A DNA stretch of 64,000 nt from Clostridiaceae bacterium (GCA_904501755.1 CAJGBV010000001.1:62001-126000); one strand, 5' to 3'; shown: positions 25,016 through 33,667, counted from the stretch's first letter. The notes: generated by a model not told the origin, from the sequence alone. Numbers and translations are program-made.

Positions 25016-25741
25016 ATGGGCTTAATTGATATACATTCTCATATTTTACCGGGTGTTGACGACGGTGCAAAAAATCTCGAAGATTCCATTGCTCTTCTCA
25101 ACCAGGAAAAAGAAAACGGTGTTTCCAGCGTTGTGCTAACCCCTCATTTTTATCCCGATATTCACACCCTTGAAGACTATAGACAGCATTGCTGCCAGGC
25201 TTTTGAAGAATTAAAAAATGCAATACAGAGTATGGAGCTTCCCGAAATATTTTTAGGCTTTGAGGTTCAGTATTTTACAGGTATTTCCAAATGCCACAAC
25301 CTTGACCTACTATGCTTTAATGGCACTCATTATCTTCTTTTGGAGCTTCCTTTCCTGACACCTCTCAGTCATACAATGTTAGACGAAGTTGTTAAAATCA
25401 ACCGTGACCTTGGCATCACGGTTATAATAGCTCATATTGAGCGTTACAAGGATGATAAGCTATTTAAAAAGCTTCTTAAAATTATAGACAGTCAGGATGC
25501 GAGAGCTCAGATTTCTGCCGAATCCATATTTATTAAGGACTTTAAAAAAATCACCAATAAGCTTCTCAAAAAGAATTTGGTTTCATATATTGCATCAGAT
25601 GCACACTCTGTCAAAGAACGCCCTGTATATATAAAAAAAGCTGTTGACCATCTTCGCGAAAAATTTCATCCTCAGCTTATCGCCTGTATCAAAAACGGCG
25701 AACGAATTGAAAACGCTTTGAAAGGAAATAAAAATGATTAA
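25016..25741 (+). CDS. Tyrosine-protein phosphatase CpsB/CapC (PHP domain)
   Basis: Manganese-dependent PHP-fold phosphatase of 241 residues that dephosphorylates the BY-kinase. Metal-binding motifs: DIHSHILPGVDDGAK at the start, LTPHFYP, EVQYF, IAHIERY, and SDAHSVKERP near the C terminus. CAGGAGG precedes the ATG. Stop overlaps the start of pgeF by 8 bases. With cpsC and cpsD it makes a complete phosphoregulatory trio, but no glycosyltransferase or flippase genes follow. Confidence 0.93.
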   Translation: MGLIDIHSHILPGVDDGAKNLEDSIALLNQEKENGVSSVVLTPHFYPDIHTLEDYRQHCCQAFEELKNAIQSMELPEIFLGFEVQYFTGISKCHNLDLLCFNGTHYLLLELPFLTPLSHTMLDEVVKINRDLGITVIIAHIERYKDDKLFKKLLKIIDSQDARAQISAESIFIKDFKKITNKLLKKNLVSYIASDAHSVKERPVYIKKAVDHLREKFHPQLIACIKNGERIENALKGNKND

Positions 25742-26561
25742 GTCTGATGCTCTTAATTTCCGTCCTGAAAATTCGCCTTTTTACGTTACATTTCCCCTTC
25801 TTGATAAAATTGACTTTGTCAAAAATGCCTTTACCACCCGTCTTGGCGGAGTAAGCAAGGGAATGTATAGTTCTATGAATATGAGCTTTACAAACGGCGA
25901 TGATAAAAACGACGTTATGGAAAACTATCGTATAATCTGCTCACAGCTTGGTGTAGATATAAATAATGTTGTTCTTTCTCATCAGACCCATACTAATAAT
26001 GTACGGATTATCACAGAGGACGATTTTGGGAAAGGCATTATAAAGCTGCGTGACTATGAAAATGTCGATGGCCTGATTAGTAATGTGAGGGGTGTTACGC
26101 TGGTAACTCAATATGCCGACTGTACACCGCTTCTTTTCTGCGACCCTGTTGAAAGGGTTATTGCCACCTCTCATGCAGGTTGGCGGGGTACTGCATCCCA
26201 AATAGGACGTATAACTGTAGAAAAAATGTGCAGTCATTTCGGATGCAAGGCCGAAAATATTATTGCCGCAATAGGCCCCTCAATATGCAAAAGTTGTTAT
26301 GAAGTAGACCTGCCTGTTTATGAGCCTATATCAAAAATAGATTATCTTGATATGGATAAAATTTTCACAGATAAAGGCAACGGCAAGTATATGTTTGATT
26401 TGTGGGAAACCAATAAACAGATTCTTATAAATGCAGGAATACGCCCTGAAAACATTGACGTTACCGACCTTTGCACTAACTGTAACCCCGATATTTTTCA
26501 TTCACACAGATATACAGGGGGCAAACGTGGTAATCTTGCCGCAATTATTTCACTTATATAA
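25734..26561 (+). CDS. pgeF: Peptidoglycan editing factor PgeF (laccase-domain, YfiH)
   Basis: Member of the multicopper-oxidase-like DUF152 family, 275 residues. E. coli PgeF hydrolyses UDP-MurNAc-L-Ser errors; other members have purine nucleoside phosphorylase activity. Signature residues: LSHQTHTNNV, TQYADCTPLLF, ATSHAGWRGT and AIGPSICKSCYEV, with a C-terminal CTNCNPDIFHSHRYTGG. The His and Cys zinc ligands are therefore intact. The ATG overlaps the end of the phosphatase gene; AAAGGA lies upstream. The start region FYVTFPLLDKIDFVKNAFTTRLGG is canonical. Confidence 0.94.
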   Translation: MIKSDALNFRPENSPFYVTFPLLDKIDFVKNAFTTRLGGVSKGMYSSMNMSFTNGDDKNDVMENYRIICSQLGVDINNVVLSHQTHTNNVRIITEDDFGKGIIKLRDYENVDGLISNVRGVTLVTQYADCTPLLFCDPVERVIATSHAGWRGTASQIGRITVEKMCSHFGCKAENIIAAIGPSICKSCYEVDLPVYEPISKIDYLDMDKIFTDKGNGKYMFDLWETNKQILINAGIRPENIDVTDLCTNCNPDIFHSHRYTGGKRGNLAAIISLI

Positions 26562-26566
26562 TCATC

Positions 26567-26604
26567 AAAACCGCTTTGGATTTTTGTTCCATTGCGGTTT
26601 TTTT
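26567..26604 (+). terminator. Terminator after pgeF
   Basis: Stem aaaaccgc / gcggtttt with a loop of about 20 bases and a run of T after it; the long loop makes it weaker than others here. Confidence 0.7.
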
Positions 26605-26634
26605 GCATTATTTTAAATTTTTTCAAAAAAACAC

Positions 26635-26663
26635 TTTACAACTTCAGCGAAATGAAGTATAAT
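26635..26663 (+). promoter_or_regulatory. Promoter of the amino acid ABC transporter operon
   Basis: TTTACA (26635-26640), 17-base spacer, perfect TATAAT (26658-26663), 51 bases before the first gene. Confidence 0.7.
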
Positions 26664-26714
26664 GTCACTATCATCAAAGAAACGCATTGTTTCTAAAGAA
26701 AGGAAAATCTTAAA

Positions 26715-27497
26715 ATGAAAAAAATATTAGCTCTTATTCTCGCTGTTATGATGATTGTATGCTGCTTTGCCGGCTGTGCCAGTGAGAAGACCATTGTTGT
26801 AGGTTATACCATTTATGCACCTATGAACTATCTTGATGAAAACAATGAGCTTGTTGGTTTTGATACCGATCTTGCAAAAGCTGTTTTCGAAAATCTCGGC
26901 TACAAGGTCATTTTCCAGGAAATTGAATGGGAAAGCAAATATACCGACCTTGATTCCAGTGCAATCGACTGTGTATGGAACGGCTTCACCTGTAACACTG
27001 CAGATGACGACGGTATTCTTCGTTCCGAAAAGGTAGATTTCTCCTACAATTATATGGAAAATCGTCAGGTTATCGTTGTTAAAAAGGATTCCGGTATTGC
27101 CGCTGCTGCTGATTTAAACGGCAAGGTTGTTGCTGCTGAAAGCGGTTCTGCAGGCGAAACTTATGCTAAGAGCTTTGAGGGCATCACCTTTAAGGGCTTT
27201 ACAAAGCAGACCGACTGTCTTTTCGAAGTAAATGCAGGAACCGCTGATGTTGCTGTTCTTGACGCTCAGCTTGCAAAGAGCTACTGCGGTAAGGGTGACT
27301 ATGCTAACCTCACTATAATCGACGCTCTTTCCAGCGAAGTTGAATACTATGCTATCGGCTTTAAGAAAGGCAGTGAACTTACCGCAAATGTTAATGCTCA
27401 GTTAGAGGCACTTGCTAAAGATGGCACCATTAAGGCATTAGCTGAGAAATACGGTGTAGCTAACACCGCAATCACTGATTTTTCTGACCAGAAATAA
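26715..27497 (+). CDS. Amino acid ABC transporter substrate-binding lipoprotein
   Basis: Extracellular solute receptor (family 3) of 260 residues. The signal peptide MKKILALILAVMMIVCCFAGC ends in a lipobox with the lipidated Cys at residue 21. The binding protein then shows GYTIYAPMNYLDENNELVGFD-type start (quoted: NELVGFDTDLAKAVFE) and a WNGFT hinge region. This family binds polar or basic amino acids; specificity cannot be read. AAAGGA precedes the ATG. First gene of a classic receptor-permease-ATPase operon. Confidence 0.94.
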   Translation: MKKILALILAVMMIVCCFAGCASEKTIVVGYTIYAPMNYLDENNELVGFDTDLAKAVFENLGYKVIFQEIEWESKYTDLDSSAIDCVWNGFTCNTADDDGILRSEKVDFSYNYMENRQVIVVKKDSGIAAAADLNGKVVAAESGSAGETYAKSFEGITFKGFTKQTDCLFEVNAGTADVAVLDAQLAKSYCGKGDYANLTIIDALSSEVEYYAIGFKKGSELTANVNAQLEALAKDGTIKALAEKYGVANTAITDFSDQK

Positions 27498-27523
27498 TAA
27501 GTCCTGTTTGGAGATTTAAAAAA

Positions 27524-28219
27524 ATGTCATTCTTAGAAGTTACGGCTTTTTTGTTTGACGGCTTCAAAATATCACTTTTAATCTTTGCGGTGACGCTGCT
27601 TTGCGGCGCACCGCTTGGTTTACCTATAGCCTTTTGTTCTATGAGCCGTTTCAAAACAGTAAAGTCTATATCAAAGGTAGTTGTCTGGATAGTACGAGGT
27701 ATTCCCCTTATGCTCCAGATATTTATAATTTATTATGTGCCCGGTCTGCTTTTTGACTTTCCTATGTTCAGTCAGATTGACCGTTATTTCTTTATTAATT
27801 ACGGTATTTCAGACACCGGTAGAATTATCGCTGTACTTATCGCTTTCAGCCTTAATTACGCCTGTTATTTCTCAGAAATTTACAGAGGCGGCATTGAAAG
27901 CATTTCCAAAGGACAATATGAGGCAGGTTATGTTCTGGGTCTTAACAAATCTCAGGTTTTCAGAAAAATTATACTAAAGCAGGTTATTAAGAGAATAGTA
28001 CCGCCTATGTCTAATGAAATCATTACTCTTATAAAGGACACTGCTTTAGCCAACTGTATAGTTGTATGTGAAATTATAAAACAGGCAAAAGAGCTTGCCG
28101 CAACAAAAGCAATGGTATGGCCGCTTTTCTATACAGGCGTATTCTATCTGCTTTTCGTAGGCATTTTAACTATAGTCCTGGGCAAACTTGAAAAGAAGCT
28201 CAGCTATTTCAGGAGTTAA
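27524..28219 (+). CDS. Amino acid ABC transporter permease
   Basis: HisM/GlnP-type permease of 231 residues with about five membrane helices. The pattern VVWIVRGIPLMLQIFIIYY and the EAA coupling loop EAGYVLGLNKSQVFRKIILKQ are diagnostic of polar amino acid permeases. A GGAG site lies 10 bases before the ATG. A single permease gene implies a homodimeric channel, as in GlnP-type systems. Confidence 0.95.
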   Translation: MSFLEVTAFLFDGFKISLLIFAVTLLCGAPLGLPIAFCSMSRFKTVKSISKVVVWIVRGIPLMLQIFIIYYVPGLLFDFPMFSQIDRYFFINYGISDTGRIIAVLIAFSLNYACYFSEIYRGGIESISKGQYEAGYVLGLNKSQVFRKIILKQVIKRIVPPMSNEIITLIKDTALANCIVVCEIIKQAKELAATKAMVWPLFYTGVFYLLFVGILTIVLGKLEKKLSYFRS

Positions 28220-28224
28220 CGGAT

Positions 28225-28983
28225 ATGGCAATATTAGAGGTTAAAAACATAAAAAAGAGTTTCGGGAAAACCGAGGTTCTAAAAAATATAAGTTTCTCTC
28301 TTGAAAAAGGTGAGGTTCTTGCCATAATCGGTTCATCGGGTAGCGGTAAAACAACCCTGCTTCGCTGTCTTAACTTTCTTGAAACTCCTGATAACGGCTC
28401 AATAACCGTTGACTCAAAGGTTCTTTATGACAGTGAGGATAAAACTACATTAAGTGACGAAACAATAAGGCAAAACCGTCTTCACTTCGGACTTGTGTTT
28501 CAGAACTTCAATTTGTTCCCACAGTACAATGTTTTAGAAAATGTCACACTCGCCCCTACCCTTCTTAAAAGAGGTACAGACGAGGAAATCAAGGAGAAAG
28601 CATTAGAGCTTATCGGCGAAGTAGGTCTTACCGAAAAAATAGATTCTTATCCCTGTCAGCTCTCAGGCGGTCAGCAACAGCGTGTAGCCATTGCCCGTGC
28701 CCTTGCTATGAACCCTGATATACTTTGTTTTGACGAACCCACAAGTGCTTTGGACCCTGAGCTTACAGGCGAGGTACTTAAGGTAATAAAAGGTCTTGCA
28801 TCTGCTGACAGCACTATGATAGTAGTTACTCACGAAATGGAATTTGCCAAAAATGTTGCCCATAAAGTAATATTTATGGCTGATGGAGTAATTGAGGAAA
28901 TGGGAACACCAGAAGAGGTATTCGATAATCCCAAAAGTCCCAAAACCAAAGCCTTTTTGGCTAAATCCCTTGAAACAATATAG
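28225..28983 (+). CDS. Amino acid ABC transporter ATP-binding protein
   Basis: ATPase subunit (GlnQ/HisP type) of 252 residues. Walker A GSSGSGKTTLLR, Q-loop VFQNFNLFPQYNVLENV, ABC signature LSGGQQQRVAIARALA, Walker B and D-loop ILCFDEPTSALDP, and H-loop VVTHEMEFA are all intact. It starts 5 bases after the permease stop with GGAG overlapping that stop. The C terminus ends normally for the family. Confidence 0.96.
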   Translation: MAILEVKNIKKSFGKTEVLKNISFSLEKGEVLAIIGSSGSGKTTLLRCLNFLETPDNGSITVDSKVLYDSEDKTTLSDETIRQNRLHFGLVFQNFNLFPQYNVLENVTLAPTLLKRGTDEEIKEKALELIGEVGLTEKIDSYPCQLSGGQQQRVAIARALAMNPDILCFDEPTSALDPELTGEVLKVIKGLASADSTMIVVTHEMEFAKNVAHKVIFMADGVIEEMGTPEEVFDNPKSPKTKAFLAKSLETI

Positions 28984-28994
28984 GAGAGATATGA

Positions 28995-29264
28995 ATGTCT
29001 AAAATCGACGATGCTATGATAAATGAGCTTTATAAGGTCATAGTCAGTTTAGAAAGCGTAGAGGACTGTAAGCTTCTGTTTGAAGACCTGTGTACTCATA
29101 AAGAGGTTGAAAATATGGCTCAGAGAATATGCGCTGCAGCTCTTCTCAAAAAGGGTGAAACATATAATCAGGTTATGCAAAAAACAGGAATTGCCAGTGC
29201 AACCCTCGCCCGTGTTTCAAGCTGTGTCAAATACGGCAAAGGTTATGACAAATTTATAAAATAA
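28995..29264 (+). CDS. YerC/YecD-type TrpR-related DNA-binding protein
   Basis: Small helical protein of 89 residues with the Trp repressor-like helix-turn-helix, seen in AAALLKKGETYNQVMQKTGIASATLARVSSC (quoted in part: YNQVMQKTGIASATLARV). Members of the YerC/YecD branch occur widely in Firmicutes; ligand and targets are not known. It sits 11 bases after the ABC ATPase and ends at a shared terminator, so it may regulate the transporter operon. A ribosome site GGAGAGATATGA precedes the ATG. Confidence 0.9.
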   Translation: MSKIDDAMINELYKVIVSLESVEDCKLLFEDLCTHKEVENMAQRICAAALLKKGETYNQVMQKTGIASATLARVSSCVKYGKGYDKFIK

Positions 29265-29293
29265 AAATGACGGTTTAAAACCGTCATTTTTTT
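29264..29293. terminator. Bidirectional terminator between yerC-like and DUF6472 genes
   Basis: Stem aaaatgacggttt / aaaccgtcatttt with T-runs on both strands between convergent genes. Confidence 0.92.
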
Positions 29294-29477
29294 AGTTTTG
29301 TTTTCTGACAACCCCGTATTCGTCGTCAAGACGGAATGCGGGGCAATTTTTGGTTTGAAGAAAGGAAACCACCTCATCCTCATCCATACTTGCCATACAT
29401 TCGTAGGTTTCAAATTCCTCGTTATACGCGAAATTCGCACATATATCACAGGAAGAAACAACTTTCTTTTTATTCAC
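29292..29477 (-). CDS. DUF6472-like small Cys-containing protein
   Basis: Protein of 61 residues with four cysteines: CDIC (10-13), C near 27 and C near 45 within NCPAF, suggesting a small zinc- or iron-binding fold. The layout (CDICANFAYNEEFETYEC, then DEDEVVSFL, then CPAFRLDDEYGVVRKQ) resembles the clostridial DUF6472 family. It starts 3 bases after the fba stop, so it is translated from the fba transcript. Function unknown. Confidence 0.75.
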   Translation of the reverse strand: MNKKKVVSSCDICANFAYNEEFETYECMASMDEDEVVSFLQTKNCPAFRLDDEYGVVRKQN

Positions 29478-29479
29478 AA

Positions 29480-30343
29480 TTAAGCCTTGCCGATAGAACC
29501 GAAGAGTTCCATTTTCTCCTTAACGGTAGCCTTGATAGCCTCTACACCGGGAGCAAGAACTTTTCTTGGGTCGAAGCCTTTGCCCTGAAGGTCTTTACCT
29601 GCTTCAATATATTCTCTTGTAGCAGCAGCGAAAGCAAGCTGACATTCGGTATTAACGTTAATTTTGGAAACACCAAGAGAAATAGCCTTTTTAATCATAT
29701 CAGCAGGGATACCTGTACCGCCGTGAAGAACGAGGGGCATATCGCCTGTGAGCTGTTGAATAGCGTCAAGTGTATCAAAGGAAAGACCTGCCCAGTTTTC
29801 AGGATACTTACCGTGAATATTACCAATACCCGCAGCAAGCATTGTAATACCAAGGTCAGCAATCATTTTACATTCCTTGGGGTCAGCACATTCGCCTGTA
29901 CCAACAACGCCGTCTTCTTCACCGCCGATAGCACCAACCTCAGCCTCAAGAGAAAGACCAAGCTCATCACAGATAGCAACAAGTTCTTTTGTCTTTTCAA
30001 TGTTTTCCTCAATGGGATAATGAGAACCGTCAAACATTACAGAAGAGAAACCTGCTTCAATGCACTTCTTTGCACCCTCATAAGAGCCGTGGTCAAGGTG
30101 AAGAGCAACAGGAACGGTAATGCCAAGTTCATTAATCATACCGTTAACCATACCAACAACCGTGGTATAGCCGCACATATACTTACCGGCGCCCTCAGAT
30201 ACACCTAAAATTACGGGAGAATTAAGCTCCTGAGCAGTCTGAAGAATAGCCTTGGTCCATTCAAGATTGTTGATGTTGAACTGACCTACAGCATATTTTC
30301 CGGCCTTTGCCTTTGTAAGCATTTCTTTTGCAGATACTAACAT
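29480..30343 (-). CDS. fba: Class II fructose-1,6-bisphosphate aldolase
   Basis: Glycolytic/gluconeogenic zinc aldolase (287 residues) interconverting fructose 1,6-bisphosphate with DHAP and glyceraldehyde 3-phosphate. Zinc ligands and active-site motifs are visible: VALHLDHGSYEGAKKCI, FSSVMFDGSHYP, EAEVGAIGGEEDG, GIGNIHGKYP and LVLHGGTGIP. GGAGG precedes the ATG at 30343 by 9 bases. It forms an operon with the small downstream DUF6472-like gene. Confidence 0.96.
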   Translation of the reverse strand: MLVSAKEMLTKAKAGKYAVGQFNINNLEWTKAILQTAQELNSPVILGVSEGAGKYMCGYTTVVGMVNGMINELGITVPVALHLDHGSYEGAKKCIEAGFSSVMFDGSHYPIEENIEKTKELVAICDELGLSLEAEVGAIGGEEDGVVGTGECADPKECKMIADLGITMLAAGIGNIHGKYPENWAGLSFDTLDAIQQLTGDMPLVLHGGTGIPADMIKKAISLGVSKINVNTECQLAFAAATREYIEAGKDLQGKGFDPRKVLAPGVEAIKATVKEKMELFGSIGKA

Positions 30344-30445
30344 TTTATTTTCCTCCTAATTACGCTTTATGCGTCTTTAAATTTACTTTTATATTTTATA
30401 CCAAATCGCTAAATAAATCAATACTAAATAATAATAAAAATAAAA

Positions 30446-30469
30446 GCACAGAGAAGTAATTCTCTGTGC
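30446..30469 (-). terminator. Terminator of the small ferredoxin gene
   Basis: Perfect 9-bp stem gcacagaga / tctctgtgc with the minus strand continuing TTTTATTTTTATT. Confidence 0.88.
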
Positions 30470-30524
30470 AATATTCCCCGATTAATAAAAGTCAACCGGA
30501 ATGTTAAGTACAAATGTAAAGCAA

Positions 30525-30695
30525 TTAAGCCTCAACGATAGCCTCTACAGGACAACCGCCAGCACATGCACCGCAGTCAATGCACTTATCAGCATCAATT
30601 GCGAATTTGTCATCAGCCTCAACGATAGCCTCTACAGGACAACCAGCTGCACAAGCGCCACAGCCGATACATTCATCAGTAATTTTGTAAGCCAT
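30525..30695 (-). CDS. 2[4Fe-4S] ferredoxin
   Basis: A 56-residue clostridial-type ferredoxin. It starts MAYKITDECIGCGACAAGCP; the second half has DADKCIDCGACAGGCP, so both CxxCxxCxxxCP motifs are complete, giving two [4Fe-4S] clusters for low-potential electron transfer. Each half ends with the same VEAIVEA. GGAGGTG lies 8 bases before the ATG. Monocistronic, with promoter upstream and terminator downstream. The two halves share a 29-base identical stretch at DNA level (from 30528 and from 30615). Confidence 0.96.
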   Translation of the reverse strand: MAYKITDECIGCGACAAGCPVEAIVEADDKFAIDADKCIDCGACAGGCPVEAIVEA

Positions 30696-30739
30696 TCCGG
30701 AACACCTCCTGTCAATTCGTGTAAAAGACTAATCAGTCT

Positions 30740-30772
30740 TTATATACATTGTACTACTTTTTTTAAAAAAAG
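30740..30772 (-). promoter_or_regulatory. Promoter of the ferredoxin gene
   Basis: Minus strand TTGCTT, a 16-base spacer of T and A tracts, TACAAT; an aaagact-aatc-agtcttt inverted repeat follows in the short 5' leader. Confidence 0.5.
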
Positions 30773-30780
30773 CAAGTATT

Positions 30781-31635
30781 TTATTCCTGAATCTCTTCTT
30801 CGCTCTTAATTGGCTTTTTATTCTTGCCTTTTGAGAGCACCGTAACCCTATCTCTGTGAGTTTTAAACGGAAGTCCGTCATTCTCATCAATCTTTACAAT
30901 AAGATTGCCTGTAATCACATTAACATCAACGACAACACCTGTTCCCGCCTCGGTTTTTACTACAGATCCAACAGAGGGTGTCTTTTTAAGAAGATACTCA
31001 TAAGCATCCTGCTCATATTTAAGACAGCACATAAGCCTTCCGCAGCTTCCCGATATTTTGGTAGGATTAAGGGAAAGGCCTTGTTCCTTTGCCATTTTTA
31101 TTGAAACAGGCTGAAAGCCGTTTAAAAACCTCGAACAACAGAAAGGCTGCCCGCAGATACCGATTCCGCCTAACATTCTTGCCTCGTCACGAACACCGAT
31201 CTGTCTTAGCTCAATTCTTGTGTGGAAGGTTGCAGCAAGGTCCTTTACAAGCTCACGGAAATCCACTCTTCCGTCAGAGGTGAAAAAGAAAATCAGTTTA
31301 GAGCCGTCAAAGGAATACTGAGCCTCAATAAGCTTCATATCAAGGGCATGGGCAAGTACCTTTTCCTCGCAGATTTTAAAGGCATCCTTTGCTTTTTCTT
31401 TATTCTCCTCAACCTTCTTAATATCCTTTTCCGTAGCGTTACGCAGAGCTTTTTTAAGAGGCTGAACGATTTTGTCATCCTCAACACTGTGGTTCCCTTC
31501 GCTAACAGTACCGCACTCAATACCCTGAGCCGTTTCTACAACAGCAAGACTTCCTGTTTTGTAAACCTTGCCGTCGGGGTCAAAATAATAGTCAGCACCG
31601 TCTGCTTTAAATCTAACAGATATAACCTGTGTCAT
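30781..31635 (-). CDS. ricT: PSP1 domain protein RicT (YaaT)
   Basis: Subunit of the RicA-RicF-RicT complex, which in Bacillus carries [4Fe-4S] clusters and stimulates RNase Y-dependent mRNA processing; also called stage 0 sporulation protein YaaT. 284 residues. The PSP1 core shows LIFFFTSDGRVDFRELVKDLA, RIELRQIGVRDEARMLGGIG, ICGQPFCCSRFL and GSCGRLMCCLKYE, which includes the conserved cysteines. AAGGAGA precedes the ATG. It is the third gene of a trpS-holB-ricT run; holB-ricT adjacency is usual in Firmicutes. Confidence 0.95.
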   Translation of the reverse strand: MTQVISVRFKADGADYYFDPDGKVYKTGSLAVVETAQGIECGTVSEGNHSVEDDKIVQPLKKALRNATEKDIKKVEENKEKAKDAFKICEEKVLAHALDMKLIEAQYSFDGSKLIFFFTSDGRVDFRELVKDLAATFHTRIELRQIGVRDEARMLGGIGICGQPFCCSRFLNGFQPVSIKMAKEQGLSLNPTKISGSCGRLMCCLKYEQDAYEYLLKKTPSVGSVVKTEAGTGVVVDVNVITGNLIVKIDENDGLPFKTHRDRVTVLSKGKNKKPIKSEEEIQE

Positions 31636-31651
31636 AACTATCTCCTTATTA

Positions 31652-32578
31652 CTATAGTTTAAAATCTGCTGCTAATTTAGAAAACAGCAGCGGTAAATTA
31701 ATATTACCCTGAGAAAGAGTCCTTGCTTCTTTAACGCAGTCATACCTCTGAGTATTCTTTTTAACACTTTCTCCCTTTTGTGCTTTTTCTTTTATATCGC
31801 ACAAAAGAATATAGGAAAGATGGGAGAGAAATTCCTCTGTTGCCACCCTTTCTTTTTCAAGTGGTAATGTAATGGTAAGAAGGTCATACATACTACCAAA
31901 GTCAGCGCACTGAAAATATTCAGTTGCCATACCATAGGTGTTGTTCTTGTTCTTCTTTTTCTTATCCATTCGTGAAATAACGTTTCCTATCTGAAGACCA
32001 TTTTCCCTTAAAAGCTGTTTGGCTTCAGAAACTGATATATCCTTAAGTTCCGCAATATAGTCAGCGGCAACCTCTAAGGACGGCTCAGTAAGTGTATAGG
32101 TAACACATCTGGATAAAACCGTAGGCAAAAGACTAGCACGGGAATTAACCTGCAGAATAAACACAACATCTCCGGGTGGTTCTTCAAGCACCTTTAGAAT
32201 TGTATTTTGCGACTGAGAACTTAAGGTATCGGCAAAATCAATATTAAATACCTTACGATTACTCATCTGAGGTCTTATATAAACCTGCTCACGCATTTTC
32301 CTTATTTGGTCTACACCGATATTTTTCTTTTTCTCCTCGGGAGCAATATAGAACACATCGGGATGAGTTCCCACTTGGGCAAGATGACAGTTGTTGCATT
32401 TTCCACAGGGCACATCTTTGCTTTCGCAAAGACAGGAAGCTATAATATACTGAGCAAGGGTAGATTTACCGCTTCCCTGCTCACCCTCTATTATAATAGC
32501 ATGAGGAATTCTTCCGCTACATAACACCTGTTCTAAAGCTGTTTTTACACCTTCGTTTCCGGCAAGAGGGAATCTCAT
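31652..32578 (-). CDS. holB: DNA polymerase III delta' subunit
   Basis: AAA+ clamp-loader subunit of 308 residues. Walker A is EGEQGSGKSTLAQYI, followed by the zinc-binding CGKCNNCHLAQVGTHPD module, the PEEKKKNIGVDQIR sensor region, KVLEEPPGDVVFIL and the SRC motif LSRCVTYTL. The ATG overlaps the trpS stop (ATGA), indicating translational coupling. The C-terminal collar domain is less conserved. Assignment as delta' rather than tau/gamma rests on length, the single zinc module and the ricT neighbour. Confidence 0.93.
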   Translation of the reverse strand: MRFPLAGNEGVKTALEQVLCSGRIPHAIIIEGEQGSGKSTLAQYIIASCLCESKDVPCGKCNNCHLAQVGTHPDVFYIAPEEKKKNIGVDQIRKMREQVYIRPQMSNRKVFNIDFADTLSSQSQNTILKVLEEPPGDVVFILQVNSRASLLPTVLSRCVTYTLTEPSLEVAADYIAELKDISVSEAKQLLRENGLQIGNVISRMDKKKKNKNNTYGMATEYFQCADFGSMYDLLTITLPLEKERVATEEFLSHLSYILLCDIKEKAQKGESVKKNTQRYDCVKEARTLSQGNINLPLLFSKLAADFKL

Positions 32579-33576
32579 AGTACAAAACCGACCTTTTTCA
32601 TTACCTTGCTCATAGTTTTTCTCGAAGCATAATAAGCCTTTTCGGCGCCCATTTTAGAAAGATCTTCAAGCTTTTTCTTATCAGAAATATATTCGTTATA
32701 TCTTTCTCTTACGGGACTAAGACAATCGGCAACCGCCTCACCTACGCTGAGTTTAAACTCACCATAGCCACAGCCCTCAAACTTCTTTACTGTTTCATCG
32801 GCAGATATTCCCATAACTACACTATAAATATCAATAAGATTATTTATACCGTGCTTACCCTCCGCAACACAGATTTTTGCATCACTATCGGTAACGGCAC
32901 GCTTAAACTTGCGGATAATATCCTCCTTAGTATCAAGAAGAGAAATATATCCGTTAGGATTCTCGTCAGATTTAGACATTTTCTTGGTGGGGTCAGCAAG
33001 TGACATTACTCTTGCACCGCCCTTACCGATAAGAGGCTCAGGCACAGTGAACACATCGCCGTAAAGATTATTAAAGCGTGTTGCAATATCACGGGTTATT
33101 TCAAGATGCTGTTTCTGGTCGTGACCGACAGGAACAAAGTCAGGCTGATAAAGAAGAATGTCAGCCGCCATAAGAGCAGGATAAGCAAAAAGACCTGCAT
33201 TGATATTGTCAGCGTGACGCGCAGACTTATCCTTGAACTGAGTCATACGGGAAAGCTCACCAAACTGGGTATAGCAAGAAAGAATCCATGCAAGCTGACT
33301 GTGAGCAGGAACCTGTGACTGTATAAATAAAGTGCTTTTTTCGGGGTCAAGACCTAAAGCAAGAAATAGAGCATACATAGAATATATCTGCTGTCTTAGT
33401 TTCGCAGGCTCCTGTCTTACGGTTATAGCGTGAAGGTCAGCAACCGCAAATGTGCAATCATATTCTTCCTGCATATTCACCCAATTTTTAAGTGCTCCCA
33501 GATAATTACCCAATGTGGGAATACCGCTGGGCTGAATACAGCTTAAAACCTTTTTCTTTTGTGTCTGTTCACACAT
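32575..33576 (-). CDS. trpS: Tryptophan--tRNA ligase
   Basis: Class I synthetase for tRNA-Trp, 333 residues. The HIGH-equivalent region is QPSGIPTLGNYLGALKNW and the KMSKS loop is KKMSKSDENPNGYIS; DLHAIT and PVGHDQKQHLEITRDIA are also typical. AAAGGAG precedes the ATG at 33576. There is no room for a T-box leader in the 90 bases before the next terminator, so it is not controlled like pheST. Confidence 0.97.
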   Translation of the reverse strand: MCEQTQKKKVLSCIQPSGIPTLGNYLGALKNWVNMQEEYDCTFAVADLHAITVRQEPAKLRQQIYSMYALFLALGLDPEKSTLFIQSQVPAHSQLAWILSCYTQFGELSRMTQFKDKSARHADNINAGLFAYPALMAADILLYQPDFVPVGHDQKQHLEITRDIATRFNNLYGDVFTVPEPLIGKGGARVMSLADPTKKMSKSDENPNGYISLLDTKEDIIRKFKRAVTDSDAKICVAEGKHGINNLIDIYSVVMGISADETVKKFEGCGYGEFKLSVGEAVADCLSPVRERYNEYISDKKKLEDLSKMGAEKAYYASRKTMSKVMKKVGFVL

Positions 33577-33667
33577 ACCAATTACTCCTTTGAGTTATAT
33601 ACATATATTCTAAATTATTTTAACATAAAAACTGCTGATACACAAGCAAAATATTATATTTTCAAAA

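Noticed and set aside
28995..29264. Calling the small HTH protein the tryptophan repressor TrpR
   Set aside because: It is the YerC/YecD branch, is not beside trp biosynthesis genes, and the linked genes are an amino acid transporter of unknown specificity.
29336..30208. 290-codon plus-strand open frame opposite fba
   Set aside because: It is antisense to the aldolase gene and has no recognisable family features.
33577..33667. T-box leader for trpS
   Set aside because: The gap holds under 100 bases, with no GGGTGGTACC-like element.
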